NCBI RefSeq assembly: GCF_900116285.1
Contig: NZ_FPAJ01000003.1
Span: 186,001-250,000, forward strand
Length of the DNA: 64,000 nt
Direction of reading: 5' to 3'
From: Sulfitobacter marinus
GTDB lineage: Bacteria; Pseudomonadota; Alphaproteobacteria; Rhodobacterales; Rhodobacteraceae
Shown: piece by piece, positions 7,598-17,439 of the stretch
Numbering within the stretch: position 1 is the stretch's first letter
Layout of the letters: each line of letters begins with the position of its first letter
Notes under the pieces: generated by a model
Database searches by the model: none
What the model saw: the letters and a program-made list of their open reading frames with translations, nothing else
What the model was told of the DNA's origin: nothing
Position numbers and translations under genes: made by a program

Positions 7598-10243
7598 TCA
7601 GTTTTTGGCCGCCTCTTTCAGTTGATAGAGCAGATCAAGGGCTTCGCGCGGGGTGAGTTCATCGGGTAGGATGTCGGCGAGGGCCGTTTCAACCTTGGAT
7701 GTTTTCGACGGTTGTGGTGGGGGCGTTGGTGCGGCCGCGAACAGCGGAAGGTCATCGATGAGTGTTTTCTGCGTGGCGCCGCCTTCGCGTTCGCCTTTTT
7801 CAAGCGCTTCGAGAACGACACGGGCGCGGGCGATAACCGATTGCGGCAGACCAGCAAGCTGCGCGACTTGCACGCCGTATGATCTGTCTGCAGCACCTTT
7901 CTTGACCTCGTGAAGAAAGATAACTTCGCCTTCCCATTCTTTCACGGTAACGGTGGCGTTTTCGACACCATCTAGTTTGTTCGAAAGCGCGGTCATTTCG
8001 TGATAATGCGTGGCGAACAGCGCGCGGGAGCGGTTCACATCGTGCAAATGTTCCAGCGTTGCCCATGCAATCGAAAGCCCATCATAGGTCGCTGTGCCAC
8101 GTCCGATTTCATCTAAAATGACCAAAGCACGATCATCGGCTTGGTTCAGGATTGCTGCGGTTTCGACCATTTCGACCATAAAGGTTGACCGACCGCGGGC
8201 GAGATCGTCAGACGCGCCTACGCGGCTGAAGATCTGGCTGACCAATCCGATATGAGCGTCGATCGCTGGAACATAGCTTCCCATTTGCGCCATCAGGGCG
8301 ATTAATGCGTTCTGACGGAGAAAGGTCGATTTACCGGCCATGTTCGGGCCTGTCAGCAACCAGATATGCGCGTGTTCGTCGGTCGCGGATAATGTGCAAT
8401 CGTTGGCGATGAACGCGGCACCGGATTGCTGGGCCAGCGCACGTTCCACGACGGGGTGACGCCCGCCCGAAATATCAAAAGCACGGGAGTTATCGACGCG
8501 TGGTTTGGCCCAGTTTTCAGATTGGGCCAGTTCGGCCAGCGCGGTGGCCAAATCAATCTCGGCCAGACCAGCGGAGACAACGCCGATGGGGCCTGCCTCG
8601 GCCAGAATTGCGGTTTTTAGCGTTTCATAGAGCCGTTTTTCAATCTCAAGCGCTTGATTGCCGGCGTTGAGAATTTTGGTCTCCATCTCGGACAGTTCGA
8701 CCGTGGTAAAGCGGACCTGGTTCGCCGTGGTTTGCCGGTGGATGAAGGTTTCGGACAGAGGCGCGGACAGCATTTTCTCGGCGTGGGTCGAGGTGACCTC
8801 GATGAAATAGCCCAAGACGTTGTTATGCTTGATCTTGAGGGCGGAAATTCCCGTGATAGACACGAATTCCTGCTGCATTTGCGCGATCACGCTGCGGCCC
8901 TCGTCACGCAGGGTGCGGACCTCGTCGAGCTCGCTGTCATAGCCGGGTGCGATAAATCCGCCGTCGCGCGCCAAAAGAGGTGGTTCGGCAATCAACGCTT
9001 GATCCAGCAAGTCAATGAGCGTGTCATGACCTCGTAAGCCTTTGATTGCTTGGGACAAAAGATCGGGCATGTCGCTACTGTCGGTTTTATCTGCAAGTTG
9101 GCTCGCTTCTGCGAGGCCGTTGCGAATTGCGGCCAGATCGCGTGGGCCCCCGCGATCCAGCGACAGACGGGACAATGCGCGTTCAAGATCGGGAACATTG
9201 CGCAGATGGGCGCGAAGATCATGCCGCAAGCGGCTGTTATCAAGGGCAAAGGTTATTGCGTCCAGCCGCGCATGAATCGTCTCTAACACGCGGGATGGGG
9301 ACGAAATGCGCCGTTCCAACAGACGCCCGCCACCAGCGGTAACAGTCTTGTCCATGACAGATAGCAGCGTACCAGCGCGGCCACCAGATAGCGCGTGGGT
9401 CAGTTCAAGGTTGCGGCGCGTCGCGGTATCAATCTGAACGCTGCGGGCCTCGGATTCCTTTTGCGGGGGGCGGAGCAGGGGGAGTTTACCCTTTTGGGTG
9501 ATCTCGAGGTATTCGATGACGGCACCCATGGCTGAAACATCAGCGCGCTCAAAACTGCCGAACGCATCAAGCGAGCTGACCCCGAACAGATCGCAAACGC
9601 TTTTCTCGGCGCTGGTGCTGTCAAAGGCGGAGCGGGCGAGGGGGGTCAGAGATAAATTAAAATCGGCGACCAATTCGCGCAGTTCGTCCTCCTTTGCCTC
9701 TGACACGATCAATTCAGAGGGGGATAAACGCGCCAGTTCCGGGCCGAGCCGCGCCAAAGTGATAGGCATCACGTGAAAAGCGCCGGTGGAAATATCCACC
9801 CAAGCCAAGGCATGTTGGCCGCGGACCTCGGCAAAGGCGGCAAGAAAATTATGACGCCGCGCATCAAGAAGGGATTCTTCGGTCAATGTGCCAGGGGTCA
9901 CCAAACGCACCACATCACGTTTGACGATGGCCTTATATCCACGTTTTTTCGCTTCGGCCGGGCTTTCCATTTGTTCGCAAACGGCGACGCGAAACCCTTT
10001 GCGGATCAGGGTCAGCAGGTACCCTTCGGCGGCATGAACGGGAACGCCGCACATTGCGATGTCTTCGCCGCCATGTTTGCCGCGTTTGGTAAGCGCGATA
10101 TCCAGCGCCTCGGCTGCGGCGACGGCATCATCAAAGAACATCTCGTAAAAATCGCCCATGCGGTAAAACAGCAAGGCGTCGGAATATTGCGCCTTCAACT
10201 CAAGATACTGCGCCATCATTGGCGTGATTTTTTCGTCGCTCAC
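7598..10243 (-). CDS. mutS: DNA mismatch repair protein MutS
   Basis: MutS recognises mismatches and small loops and recruits MutL. The 881-residue protein shows the N-terminal mismatch-reading domain (PMMAQYLELKAQY, then FYRMGDFYEMFFDDA with the Phe-x-Glu wedge), the lever and clamp domains, and the C-terminal ABC ATPase with Walker A GPNMAGKST, Walker B LVILDEIGRGTATYDG and ATHYHEM. The chosen start is GTG (reverse strand, base 10243) with AGGGG seven bases upstream. It converges on grpE and is divergent from the malic enzyme gene, with a gap of about 230 bases. Confidence 0.97.
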   Translation of the reverse strand: MSDEKITPMMAQYLELKAQYSDALLFYRMGDFYEMFFDDAVAAAEALDIALTKRGKHGGEDIAMCGVPVHAAEGYLLTLIRKGFRVAVCEQMESPAEAKKRGYKAIVKRDVVRLVTPGTLTEESLLDARRHNFLAAFAEVRGQHALAWVDISTGAFHVMPITLARLGPELARLSPSELIVSEAKEDELRELVADFNLSLTPLARSAFDSTSAEKSVCDLFGVSSLDAFGSFERADVSAMGAVIEYLEITQKGKLPLLRPPQKESEARSVQIDTATRRNLELTHALSGGRAGTLLSVMDKTVTAGGGRLLERRISSPSRVLETIHARLDAITFALDNSRLRHDLRAHLRNVPDLERALSRLSLDRGGPRDLAAIRNGLAEASQLADKTDSSDMPDLLSQAIKGLRGHDTLIDLLDQALIAEPPLLARDGGFIAPGYDSELDEVRTLRDEGRSVIAQMQQEFVSITGISALKIKHNNVLGYFIEVTSTHAEKMLSAPLSETFIHRQTTANQVRFTTVELSEMETKILNAGNQALEIEKRLYETLKTAILAEAGPIGVVSAGLAEIDLATALAELAQSENWAKPRVDNSRAFDISGGRHPVVERALAQQSGAAFIANDCTLSATDEHAHIWLLTGPNMAGKSTFLRQNALIALMAQMGSYVPAIDAHIGLVSQIFSRVGASDDLARGRSTFMVEMVETAAILNQADDRALVILDEIGRGTATYDGLSIAWATLEHLHDVNRSRALFATHYHEMTALSNKLDGVENATVTVKEWEGEVIFLHEVKKGAADRSYGVQVAQLAGLPQSVIARARVVLEALEKGEREGGATQKTLIDDLPLFAAAPTPPPQPSKTSKVETALADILPDELTPREALDLLYQLKEAAKN

Positions 10244-10471
10244 TACAAACCCCTGTTCGGCATATGACTGTCTACAAAAACACGGGCGGGCATGAAAGGG
10301 GCGATCCTGATTGGCAAGGCGCGCCTGCCGTCAGATTTCCCAAACCCGCATGGCATATTAACCGGTTAACAAGATCGGCTTCGTTACGTCGCAGGCCTGT
10401 GAGCGCCATCATGATTGTACGCAGGGCAGTTCGTCGATATTAAGCCCTGAAACAATAGGGAAGCTTTGCCA

Positions 10472-12730
10472 GTGTCCAAGAACCGCATCACATCCGAAGA
10501 GGCACTTGCCTTTCACCTAGAGCCAACACCCGGCAAGTTCGAGATTTCCGCGACTGTCCCCATGACAACGCAGCGCGATCTTAGTCTGGCCTATTCGCCT
10601 GGTGTTGCGGTGCCGTGTGAATCGATCGCTGAAAACCCTGAGCTGGCGTATGATTACACTAACAAGGGCAATCTGGTTGCGGTGATTTCAAATGGCACGG
10701 CAGTCTTGGGTCTGGGTAATCTGGGCGCGTTGGCGTCCAAGCCGGTGATGGAGGGCAAGGCGGTTCTGTTCAAACGCTTCGCGGATGTGAACTCCATCGA
10801 TATTGAGCTGGATACTGAAGACCCGGAAGCGTTCATTAACGCGGTTAAATTGATGGGCCCGACCTTTGGCGGCATTAACCTTGAGGATATAAAGGCACCT
10901 GAATGTTTCATCATTGAGCAGCGCCTGAAAGAAGAGATGGATATTCCCGTCTTTCATGACGACCAACACGGGACAGCGGTGATTTGTGCGGCGGGCCTGC
11001 TGAACGCGCTGCATATTTCGGGCAAGAAAATCGAAGACGTGCGCATTGTGTTGAACGGTGCCGGGGCTGCCGGGATCGCCTGTCTTGAGCTGCTCAAAGC
11101 GATGGGCGCACAGCATAACAACTGCATCATGTGTGATACCAAAGGCGTTATTTATCAGGGCCGTACCGAGGGTATGAACCAGTGGAAATCAGCACACGCC
11201 GCCGCGACCGATTTGCGCAGCCTGGAAGAGGCGATGAAAGACGCCGATGTGTTTTTGGGCGTGTCGGTTAAGGGGGCCGTAACCCCTGCGATGGTTGCCA
11301 GTATGGCGGATAATCCGGTGATTTTTGCCATGGCGAATCCTGACCCTGAAATCACACCCGAAGAGGCACACGAAGTTCGCCCCGACGCCATCGTTGCCAC
11401 GGGCCGCAGTGATTATCCGAACCAGGTGAACAACGTATTGGGCTTTCCCTATCTGTTCCGTGGTGCGCTGGATATTCATGCCCGTGCCATCAATGACGAG
11501 ATGAAGATCGCTTGCGCCCATGCGTTGGCCAACCTTGCCCGCGAGGACGTGCCGGACGAGGTCGCGCTGGCCTATGGTAAAAATCTGAGCTTTGGCCGCG
11601 ATTATATCATCCCCACGCCGTTTGACCCGCGTTTGATCCACCGCATTCCGCCAGCTGTTGCCAGCGCGGGTATGCACACTGGCGTGGCACGGCGCCCGAT
11701 CATCGACATGGACGCGTATGAGCTCAGCCTGAAATCGCGCATGGATCCGACGGCGAACATTTTGCGCGGTATCAATGCGCGTGCACGTGCGAACCAAGCG
11801 CGTATGATTTTTGCAGAAGGCGATGACCCCAAGGTGCTGCGCGCTGCCGTGACCTATCAACGCTCCGGTCTGGGCAAAGCGTTGGTTGTTGGTCGGTCTG
11901 ACGACGTAAAGGCCAAGCTGACCGCCGCCGGGATGGAAGACGCCTATCGCGAGCTTGAGATCGTGAATGCGGCTAATACGACCCACTTGGAGGCCTACAA
12001 GACCTTCCTATATGACCGCCTGAAACGCCGTGGCTTTGACAGCAAAGACATTCACCGTCTTGCCGCGCGTGACCGCCATGTTTTTGCGGCTTTGATGTTG
12101 GCGCATGGGCATGGGGACGGGCTGGTAACGGGTGCGACACGCAAATCCGCACATGTGCTTGAGCGGATTAACCACGTTTTCAATGCGGATGCGCAACATG
12201 GTGCGGTCGGCATTACCGCCGTGCTGCACAAAGGCCGGATTGTGTTTATCGGTGACACGCTTGTGCATGAATGGCCTGATGAGAATGATCTGGCGAACAT
12301 CGCTGAAAGCGGTGCCAAAGTTGTGCGGCATCTGGGGCTAGAGCCGCGCGTGGCTTTCGTCAGCTTTTCGACATTTGGCTATCCGATTTCCGAACGCGCC
12401 GAGAAAATGCAGCGCGCGCCAAACGTTCTGGATACCCGCGGCGTTAACTTTGAATACGAAGGCGAGATGACCGTCGATGTCGCGCTGAATGCGGAAAGCC
12501 AAAAGAACTACCCGTTCTCGCGGTTGACCGGGCCTGCGAATATCTTGGTGGTTCCGGCGCGGCATTCGGCCAGCATTTCGGTTAAATTGATGCAGGAAAT
12601 GGCCGGTGCGACGGTGATTGGCCCGATTTTGACCGGTTTGGACAAATCGATCCAGATCTGTTCAACCACATCAACGGCCAATGACATTCTGAACATGGCA
12701 ATTCTGGCGGCGTGTAAGGTCGGCGAATGA
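10472..12730 (+). CDS. maeB: NADP-dependent malic enzyme with C-terminal phosphotransacetylase-like domain (MaeB type)
   Basis: MaeB decarboxylates malate to pyruvate and yields NADPH. The 752-residue product has the malic domain (residues about 15-160, with LAYSPGVAVPCESI and DINSIDIELDTED-like segments), the NAD(P)-binding domain (VLNGAGAAGIACLELL near 195-210) and a phosphate acetyltransferase-type C-terminal domain from about residue 430. That last domain is thought to be regulatory rather than catalytic in this family. A GTG at 10472 is preferred over the in-frame TTG at 10466, because AGGGAAG lies eight bases before the GTG and only two before the TTG. The stop overlaps the next start (ATGA), coupling it to a sugar kinase. 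Confidence 0.95.
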   Translation: MSKNRITSEEALAFHLEPTPGKFEISATVPMTTQRDLSLAYSPGVAVPCESIAENPELAYDYTNKGNLVAVISNGTAVLGLGNLGALASKPVMEGKAVLFKRFADVNSIDIELDTEDPEAFINAVKLMGPTFGGINLEDIKAPECFIIEQRLKEEMDIPVFHDDQHGTAVICAAGLLNALHISGKKIEDVRIVLNGAGAAGIACLELLKAMGAQHNNCIMCDTKGVIYQGRTEGMNQWKSAHAAATDLRSLEEAMKDADVFLGVSVKGAVTPAMVASMADNPVIFAMANPDPEITPEEAHEVRPDAIVATGRSDYPNQVNNVLGFPYLFRGALDIHARAINDEMKIACAHALANLAREDVPDEVALAYGKNLSFGRDYIIPTPFDPRLIHRIPPAVASAGMHTGVARRPIIDMDAYELSLKSRMDPTANILRGINARARANQARMIFAEGDDPKVLRAAVTYQRSGLGKALVVGRSDDVKAKLTAAGMEDAYRELEIVNAANTTHLEAYKTFLYDRLKRRGFDSKDIHRLAARDRHVFAALMLAHGHGDGLVTGATRKSAHVLERINHVFNADAQHGAVGITAVLHKGRIVFIGDTLVHEWPDENDLANIAESGAKVVRHLGLEPRVAFVSFSTFGYPISERAEKMQRAPNVLDTRGVNFEYEGEMTVDVALNAESQKNYPFSRLTGPANILVVPARHSASISVKLMQEMAGATVIGPILTGLDKSIQICSTTSTANDILNMAILAACKVGE

Positions 12731-13614
12731 TCTGGAACCTCGGCTCGATCAACGCGGATAATTTCTATTACCTGCGCCATTTGCCGAAACCCGGCGAGAC
12801 GATCGCGGCCGAGGATTTTAACCAAGGTTTGGGCGGCAAGGGTGCCAATATGTCTGTCGCCGCGGCCCGCGCGGGTACCCGTGTCATGCATATTGGTGCC
12901 GTCGGGCTTGACGGAAAGTGGGCGGTCGAACGTCTGTTGGAATACGGGGTTGAGACGCAGCATATCCACATGATCAACGTGCCAACGGGCCACGCGAATA
13001 TCTGTGTGGCCGAAGATGGTGAGAATAATATCGTTCTATTTGGCGGGGCCAATCACGAGGTCGACGACAGGATCATTGGTGCTGCCCTGTCAGAGGCGTC
13101 GCCCGGTGATTTTCTGTTGATGCAGAACGAAACTATGGGTCAGGAATTTGCCGCCCGTACCGCGAAAACGTTGGGGCTTCGTGTGGCCTATGCCGCCGCC
13201 CCGTTTGAGGTAGACGTCGTGGCGGATGTGATGGGTGACGTCGATCTGCTGGTCTTGAACGAGGGCGAAGCGGCTGATCTGGTTCAGGCGCTGGGGCAAC
13301 CGTTGGATCAGCTCCCTATCGACGATATCATTGTCACTCTGGGCGAGAATGGCTGTAAATGGGTCTCTAACAAAGGGAAAAGCGAACAATCTTTTGCGGC
13401 TTATCCCGTCAAGCCTGTCGATACGACGGGTGCCGGCGACACCTTTACCGGCTATTTTGTCGCTGCGCTTGACCGTAAGCTGGCGATGACAGATGCAATC
13501 ACGCTGGCCATGCAAGCCGCCGCTTTGATGGTGACGCGGCAGGGAACGGCAGATGTGATCCCGGACCTAAAGGAAATTCAGGACCATGATTTCGACACCG
13601 GCCCTAATGCGTAA
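12727..13614 (+). CDS. PfkB-family carbohydrate kinase, ribokinase-like
   Basis: The protein (295 residues) is a PfkB-type kinase that phosphorylates a sugar or nucleoside with ATP. The N-terminal signature GLGGKGANMSVAAARAG (about residues 35-51) and the C-terminal signature DTTGAGDTFTGYF, which supplies the catalytic aspartate and anion hole, are both intact and resemble ribokinase most. Substrate cannot be assigned from sequence alone, and no sugar transporter lies beside it. It overlaps the malic enzyme gene by four bases and so is probably cotranscribed. Its 3' end overlaps the convergent msrA by eleven bases. Confidence 0.85.
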   Translation: MIWNLGSINADNFYYLRHLPKPGETIAAEDFNQGLGGKGANMSVAAARAGTRVMHIGAVGLDGKWAVERLLEYGVETQHIHMINVPTGHANICVAEDGENNIVLFGGANHEVDDRIIGAALSEASPGDFLLMQNETMGQEFAARTAKTLGLRVAYAAAPFEVDVVADVMGDVDLLVLNEGEAADLVQALGQPLDQLPIDDIIVTLGENGCKWVSNKGKSEQSFAAYPVKPVDTTGAGDTFTGYFVAALDRKLAMTDAITLAMQAAALMVTRQGTADVIPDLKEIQDHDFDTGPNA

Positions 13615-14269
13615 ATGGTGCGGCATCGCCCCATAATTGTTTCACGCGCTGATCCCGACCGCATCTGTCGCGATAGCGTTTGTAGGCATCGGATTTCTTG
13701 ACGCCCAGACCGACGCTGCTGAATGCCAGCCGGTCGCTGCTTTTATAGTAATTTTGGTGATAATCGTCGGCGGGGTAAAACGCCGCTTTGCCTAAAACCG
13801 GTGTAACCACTGCTTTTCCCAATGCGGCCTGTGCATCTGCTTTGGCTTTTTCGGCAGCTGCCTTTTGTGCGGGACCGTCGGTAAATATCGCTGTGCGATA
13901 GCTGTCGCCGCGATCACAAAACTGACCGCCCGCATCCGTCGGGTCGACCGACCGGAAAAACATCGCAAGCAGTTGATCGGTGCTGACTACAGCCGGATCA
14001 TACTGGATTTGCGCCACTTCATAATGGCCTGTGCCGCCTGCGACGACTTGTTTGTAGGTCGGGTTTTTCACCGATCCGCCTGCAAAACCGGAGATGACCT
14101 CCTTCACGCCTTTGACGCCTTCGAAATCGGATTCGACGCACCAAAAGCACCCGCCAGCCACCAAAAGCGTCTCTGTCCCGGCAGCTTTGGCGCTGGTGCC
14201 CTGCGCGATGAGGCCTAAACCGATGGTGACAGACAGGACGATCAGTTTGATATTGGTTAAGATGCGCAT
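13604..14269 (-). CDS. msrA: Peptide-methionine (S)-S-oxide reductase MsrA, exported form
   Basis: MsrA repairs methionine-S-sulfoxide in proteins. The catalytic motif GGCFWCVESDFEG starts near residue 37, and two further cysteines near the C-terminus (FCDRGD and RDRCG) are candidates for resolving cysteines. An N-terminal hydrophobic stretch of about 28 residues ending in SAKA looks like a cleavable signal peptide, so this version should act in the periplasm on oxidised envelope proteins. GAGGAG lies upstream of the ATG. No msrB was seen nearby. Confidence 0.93.
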   Translation of the reverse strand: MRILTNIKLIVLSVTIGLGLIAQGTSAKAAGTETLLVAGGCFWCVESDFEGVKGVKEVISGFAGGSVKNPTYKQVVAGGTGHYEVAQIQYDPAVVSTDQLLAMFFRSVDPTDAGGQFCDRGDSYRTAIFTDGPAQKAAAEKAKADAQAALGKAVVTPVLGKAAFYPADDYHQNYYKSSDRLAFSSVGLGVKKSDAYKRYRDRCGRDQRVKQLWGDAAPFTH

Positions 14270-14416
14270 AGGGGAACTCCTCTTTTACTAAACGGTGACG
14301 TGGTTCGCAGCATGGCGCAACACACAGCTTGGACATCTCACGCGCTGTTGAATTCAATTTCAGGCTTGGCGCGGGCTGGCGAAGTTCTTAGCGTCGCGGT
14401 GAAAAGGGGATTACCG

Positions 14417-15325
14417 ATGCAAGATCACGTGACCACACATCAGGCCGAAGAAGACGCGCGCAACAATGAGATACTGATTTACCTGAACGGCCAGATTGTG
14501 CCCAAGGCGCAAGCGATGATCAGCGTTTATGACAGCGGGTTCATGTTGGGCGATGGCATCTGGGAAGGGCTGCGGCTGTATGATGGTTGCTGGGCTTTTA
14601 TGGATGAGCATTTCGATCGTCTTTTCGAGGCTGCGAAGGCTATTGATATCGATATCGGAATGTCTCGTGAAACGTTGGTTTCCGCCTTGTTAGAGACACA
14701 AAAAGCCAACGCTATGACCACGGACGCCCATGCCCGCTTGATGATCACGCGCGGTGTGAAAACGCGCCCGTTTCAACATCCGTCATTGTCGCAATCGGGG
14801 CCGACGATCACAATAATTATGGAGCATTCACGCCCCAGTATTCCGCGTCCGATCCGTTTGGCCACGGTGCCACATCTGCGCGGTTTGCCGATGACCCAAG
14901 ACCCGAAATTGAACAGCCATTCCAAGCTGAACTGCATTCTGGCCTGTATCGCCGCGGAAAAGGCCGGTGCAGATGAGGCGCTGATGCTGGATATCAATGG
15001 CTTTGTGAACACGACCAACGCCTGTAACTTTTTCATCGTGCGCAAGGGTGCGGTTTGGACCAGCACGGGTGATTATTGTATGAACGGGATCACGCGGCAA
15101 AAGGTGATCGATCTGTGCCGCGCCAATGATATTCCTGTTTTTGAGCGTAACTTCTCGCTTGTTGATACCTATGGCGCGGATGAGGCGTTTTTGACCGGCA
15201 CATTTGGCGCGCAGACGCCCGTTGCATCCATTGATGGGCGTCAAATTGGCACCGGCCAAATGGGGCCGATGACGTTGCGGTTGCGCGATCTTTACAAGGA
15301 TCTGATCAAGCAGGAATGCGCCTGA
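14417..15325 (+). CDS. Class IV pyridoxal-phosphate aminotransferase (branched-chain / D-amino acid type)
   Basis: This is a fold-type IV PLP enzyme of the IlvE / D-amino-acid transaminase / aminodeoxychorismate lyase superfamily. Visible signatures are VYDSGFMLGDGIWEGLRLYDG near the N-terminus and SKLNCILACIAAEKAGADEALMLD, with the lysine region in LNSHSKLN, then the family TNACNFFIV segment. The frame is open from 14300, but ATG 14417, with AAGGGGA about seven bases upstream, gives the usual length near 302 residues. The stop overlaps the next gene start (TGATG), so the pair is coupled. Exact substrate is not determined; branched-chain amino acids are the default inference. Confidence 0.85.
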   Translation: MQDHVTTHQAEEDARNNEILIYLNGQIVPKAQAMISVYDSGFMLGDGIWEGLRLYDGCWAFMDEHFDRLFEAAKAIDIDIGMSRETLVSALLETQKANAMTTDAHARLMITRGVKTRPFQHPSLSQSGPTITIIMEHSRPSIPRPIRLATVPHLRGLPMTQDPKLNSHSKLNCILACIAAEKAGADEALMLDINGFVNTTNACNFFIVRKGAVWTSTGDYCMNGITRQKVIDLCRANDIPVFERNFSLVDTYGADEAFLTGTFGAQTPVASIDGRQIGTGQMGPMTLRLRDLYKDLIKQECA

Positions 15326-16017
15326 TGCGGATCGCGATGTGGTCCGGCCCGCGCAATCTGAGCACGGCGATGATGTATAGTTTTGGCAACCGCGCTGATT
15401 TTGCGGTGATGGACGAGCCGTTTTATGCGGCCTATCTGGCGGCAACTGGCGTGGACCATCCGATGCGGGCCGAGATATTGGCCGCCCAAGACAATGACCC
15501 TGCAAAAGTCGCCGCCCTTTGTGCGCAGTCGGGCAGGCCGCATATCTACATGAAACATATGCCCCATCACATGCTGGACGGTTTTCCGATGAAATGGGCC
15601 GAGGATTGCGTGAACATTCATCTGATCCGGCACCCCGCCCGCGTGATTGCCAGCTATGGCGCGAAACGCGAGGCACCCAGCTTTGCCGATATCGGTTTTG
15701 GTCAGCAGACGGCACTTTATGATCAGATCGGCGGCTTGGTCATCGATTCCGCCGATATCCGCTCTGACCCAGAGGGGATGTTGCGCAAGCTATGTGATGC
15801 GATCGATCTGCCGTTCGATCCGGCGATGTTGTCGTGGCCAGCGGGTGCTAGGGCAGAGGATGGTATTTGGGCGTCGCATTGGTATGGGGCCGTGCATAAA
15901 AGCACGGGATTCGCCGGGGCCGAGGGGGCGTTGCCGATGCTGTCAGGGGATGAGGGACTGCTTCTGGAAGAGGCGCTTCCCCATTATGATAGGCTTTATA
16001 ATCAACGTATTAGGTGA
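15325..16017 (+). CDS. Sulfotransferase-family protein coupled to the aminotransferase
   Basis: The 230-residue protein has a sulfotransferase-like P-loop SGPRNLSTAMMYSF at residues 8-21, which would hold the 5'-phosphosulfate of PAPS, and a second motif IHLIRHPARVIASY that matches the 3'-phosphate-binding HPRDV-like loop. ATG 15325 is chosen over 15316 because AGGA then has a proper nine-base spacing and the start overlaps the previous stop. Family members are often annotated next to branched-chain aminotransferases. The substrate is unknown, and whether PAPS is used is inference. A rho-independent terminator follows about 35 bases downstream. Confidence 0.7.
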   Translation: MRIAMWSGPRNLSTAMMYSFGNRADFAVMDEPFYAAYLAATGVDHPMRAEILAAQDNDPAKVAALCAQSGRPHIYMKHMPHHMLDGFPMKWAEDCVNIHLIRHPARVIASYGAKREAPSFADIGFGQQTALYDQIGGLVIDSADIRSDPEGMLRKLCDAIDLPFDPAMLSWPAGARAEDGIWASHWYGAVHKSTGFAGAEGALPMLSGDEGLLLEEALPHYDRLYNQRIR

Positions 16018-16051
16018 TCGCTTCACCGTCAGACCTCTTGATGGCCAACAA

Positions 16052-16089
16052 AAAAGGCCCGGTCAGAGATTACTCCGTCCAGGCCTTTT
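16052..16089. terminator. Bidirectional intrinsic terminator between the sulfotransferase gene and argG
   Basis: AAAAGGCC (16052-16059) pairs with GGCCTTTT (16082-16089) around a 22-base loop. Runs of A on the left and T on the right would let it act on both strands, which fits the convergent genes on either side. Confidence 0.8.
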
Positions 16090-16109
16090 CATTATCGTTG
16101 CCGCCTCAG

Positions 16110-17327
16110 TTATTTAAGGCGTTTGTCACGGGCTGCCAGTAGCTTCAGACGCAGGGCGTTCAACTGGATAAAGCCGGCCGCGTCTTTTTGGTCATAGGCG
16201 CCAGCGTCGTCTTCGAAGGTCACATGCGCCTCGGAATAGAGCGAATGATCAGACCAACGACCGACGGTGCGCACGTGGCCTTTGTAAAGTTTCAGGCGCA
16301 CGGTGCCGGTGACGTGGGTTTGTGAGGCGTCGATTGCAGCCTGCAACATGGTGCGTTCGGGGCTGAACCAGAAACCGTTATAGATCAGTTCGGCATAGCG
16401 TGGCATCAGTTCGTCTTTCAGGTGCATCGCGCCACGGTCGAGGGTGATCGATTCGATCCCGCGGTGGGCCTCAAGCAGCAATGTACCGCCGGGGGTTTCG
16501 TAGATCCCGCGCGATTTCATCCCGACAAAGCGACCTTCGACCAGATCGAGACGGCCACAGCCGTGTTTGCCGCCCAATTCGTTCAGCTTGGTCAGGATCG
16601 TGGCGGGCGACATTGCTTCGCCATTGATGCTGACGGCATCGCCGGCCTCGAACCCAATCTCAACATATTCGGGCGTGTCTGGCGCGGCTTCAGGGGCGAC
16701 GGTGCGCTGATAAACATATTCGGGCGCATCAACGGCGGGGTCTTCCAGCACTTTGCCTTCGGAGGATGTGTGCAGCAGGTTTGCATCTACGCTGAACGGT
16801 GCCTCGCCACGTTTGTCTTTGGCGACGGGGATTTGGTTTTTCTCAGCGAATTCAAGCAGTTTTGTGCGGCTGGACAGATCCCATTCGCGCCAAGGTGCGA
16901 TCACTTTGATATCAGGGTTCAAGGCATAGGCGGCCAGTTCGAAACGCACCTGATCGTTGCCTTTGCCGGTCGCGCCGTGGGCCACAGCGTCGGCACCGGT
17001 TTCAGCAGCAATTTCAACGAGACGCTTGGAAATCAGCGGCCGCGCGATGGATGTGCCCAGCAGGTACAACCCTTCGTACAGGGCGTTGGCGCGGAACATC
17101 GGGAAAACGAAATCGCGCACGAATTCTTCGCGGACATCTTCGATATAAATCTCAGATGCACCCATCATTTCGGCTTTGGCGCGGGCGGGCTCCAGCTCTT
17201 CGCCTTGGCCAAGATCGGCGGTGAATGTCACCACCTCGCAACCGTATTCGGTTTGCAGCCATTTCAGGATGATCGACGTATCAAGCCCACCGGAATAGGC
17301 GAGCACAACTTTTTTGGGCGCGGACAT
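16110..17327 (-). CDS. argG: Argininosuccinate synthase
   Basis: ArgG joins citrulline and aspartate using ATP to make argininosuccinate, the penultimate step of arginine synthesis. The 405-residue product has the N-type ATP pyrophosphatase P-loop [17 protein letters not shown] at about residues 8-24, the [15 protein letters not shown] segment and YETPGGTLL. Length is standard. It is a single gene, with the bidirectional terminator at its 3' end and a divergent gap of 112 bases to ilvA. argJ of the same pathway is found at 46627-47853, unlinked. Confidence 0.97.
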   Translation of the reverse strand: MSAPKKVVLAYSGGLDTSIILKWLQTEYGCEVVTFTADLGQGEELEPARAKAEMMGASEIYIEDVREEFVRDFVFPMFRANALYEGLYLLGTSIARPLISKRLVEIAAETGADAVAHGATGKGNDQVRFELAAYALNPDIKVIAPWREWDLSSRTKLLEFAEKNQIPVAKDKRGEAPFSVDANLLHTSSEGKVLEDPAVDAPEYVYQRTVAPEAAPDTPEYVEIGFEAGDAVSINGEAMSPATILTKLNELGGKHGCGRLDLVEGRFVGMKSRGIYETPGGTLLLEAHRGIESITLDRGAMHLKDELMPRYAELIYNGFWFSPERTMLQAAIDASQTHVTGTVRLKLYKGHVRTVGRWSDHSLYSEAHVTFEDDAGAYDQKDAAGFIQLNALRLKLLAARDKRLK

Positions 17328-17396
17328 GTTGTTTCCTTTGCGGTTTGCATCGCGAGGTATCGGGTTTTACAGGCGTGAGCAAGATTGAAGGCTGCG

Positions 17397-17425
17397 TTGA
17401 CCACCCCCGTTTGGGGCCGTATCGA
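17397..17425 (+). promoter_or_regulatory. Putative sigma-70 promoter for ilvA
   Basis: TTGACC (17397-17402) and TATCGA (17420-17425) are separated by 17 bases. The spacer contains the inverted repeat CCCC-GTTT-GGGG. The ATG of ilvA is at 17440, which leaves room for AAGGAT as ribosome-binding site just after the -10 box. Confidence 0.4.
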
Positions 17426-17439
17426 AGGATAATCATCTT

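Noticed and set aside
9769..9784. A CACGTGA-containing sequence resembling a half parS
   Set aside because: Only the core matches; flanks differ from the parS consensus and it lies within mutS.
11189..11986. A 265-codon minus-strand frame opposite maeB
   Set aside because: Antisense to a well-conserved malic enzyme and without family features.
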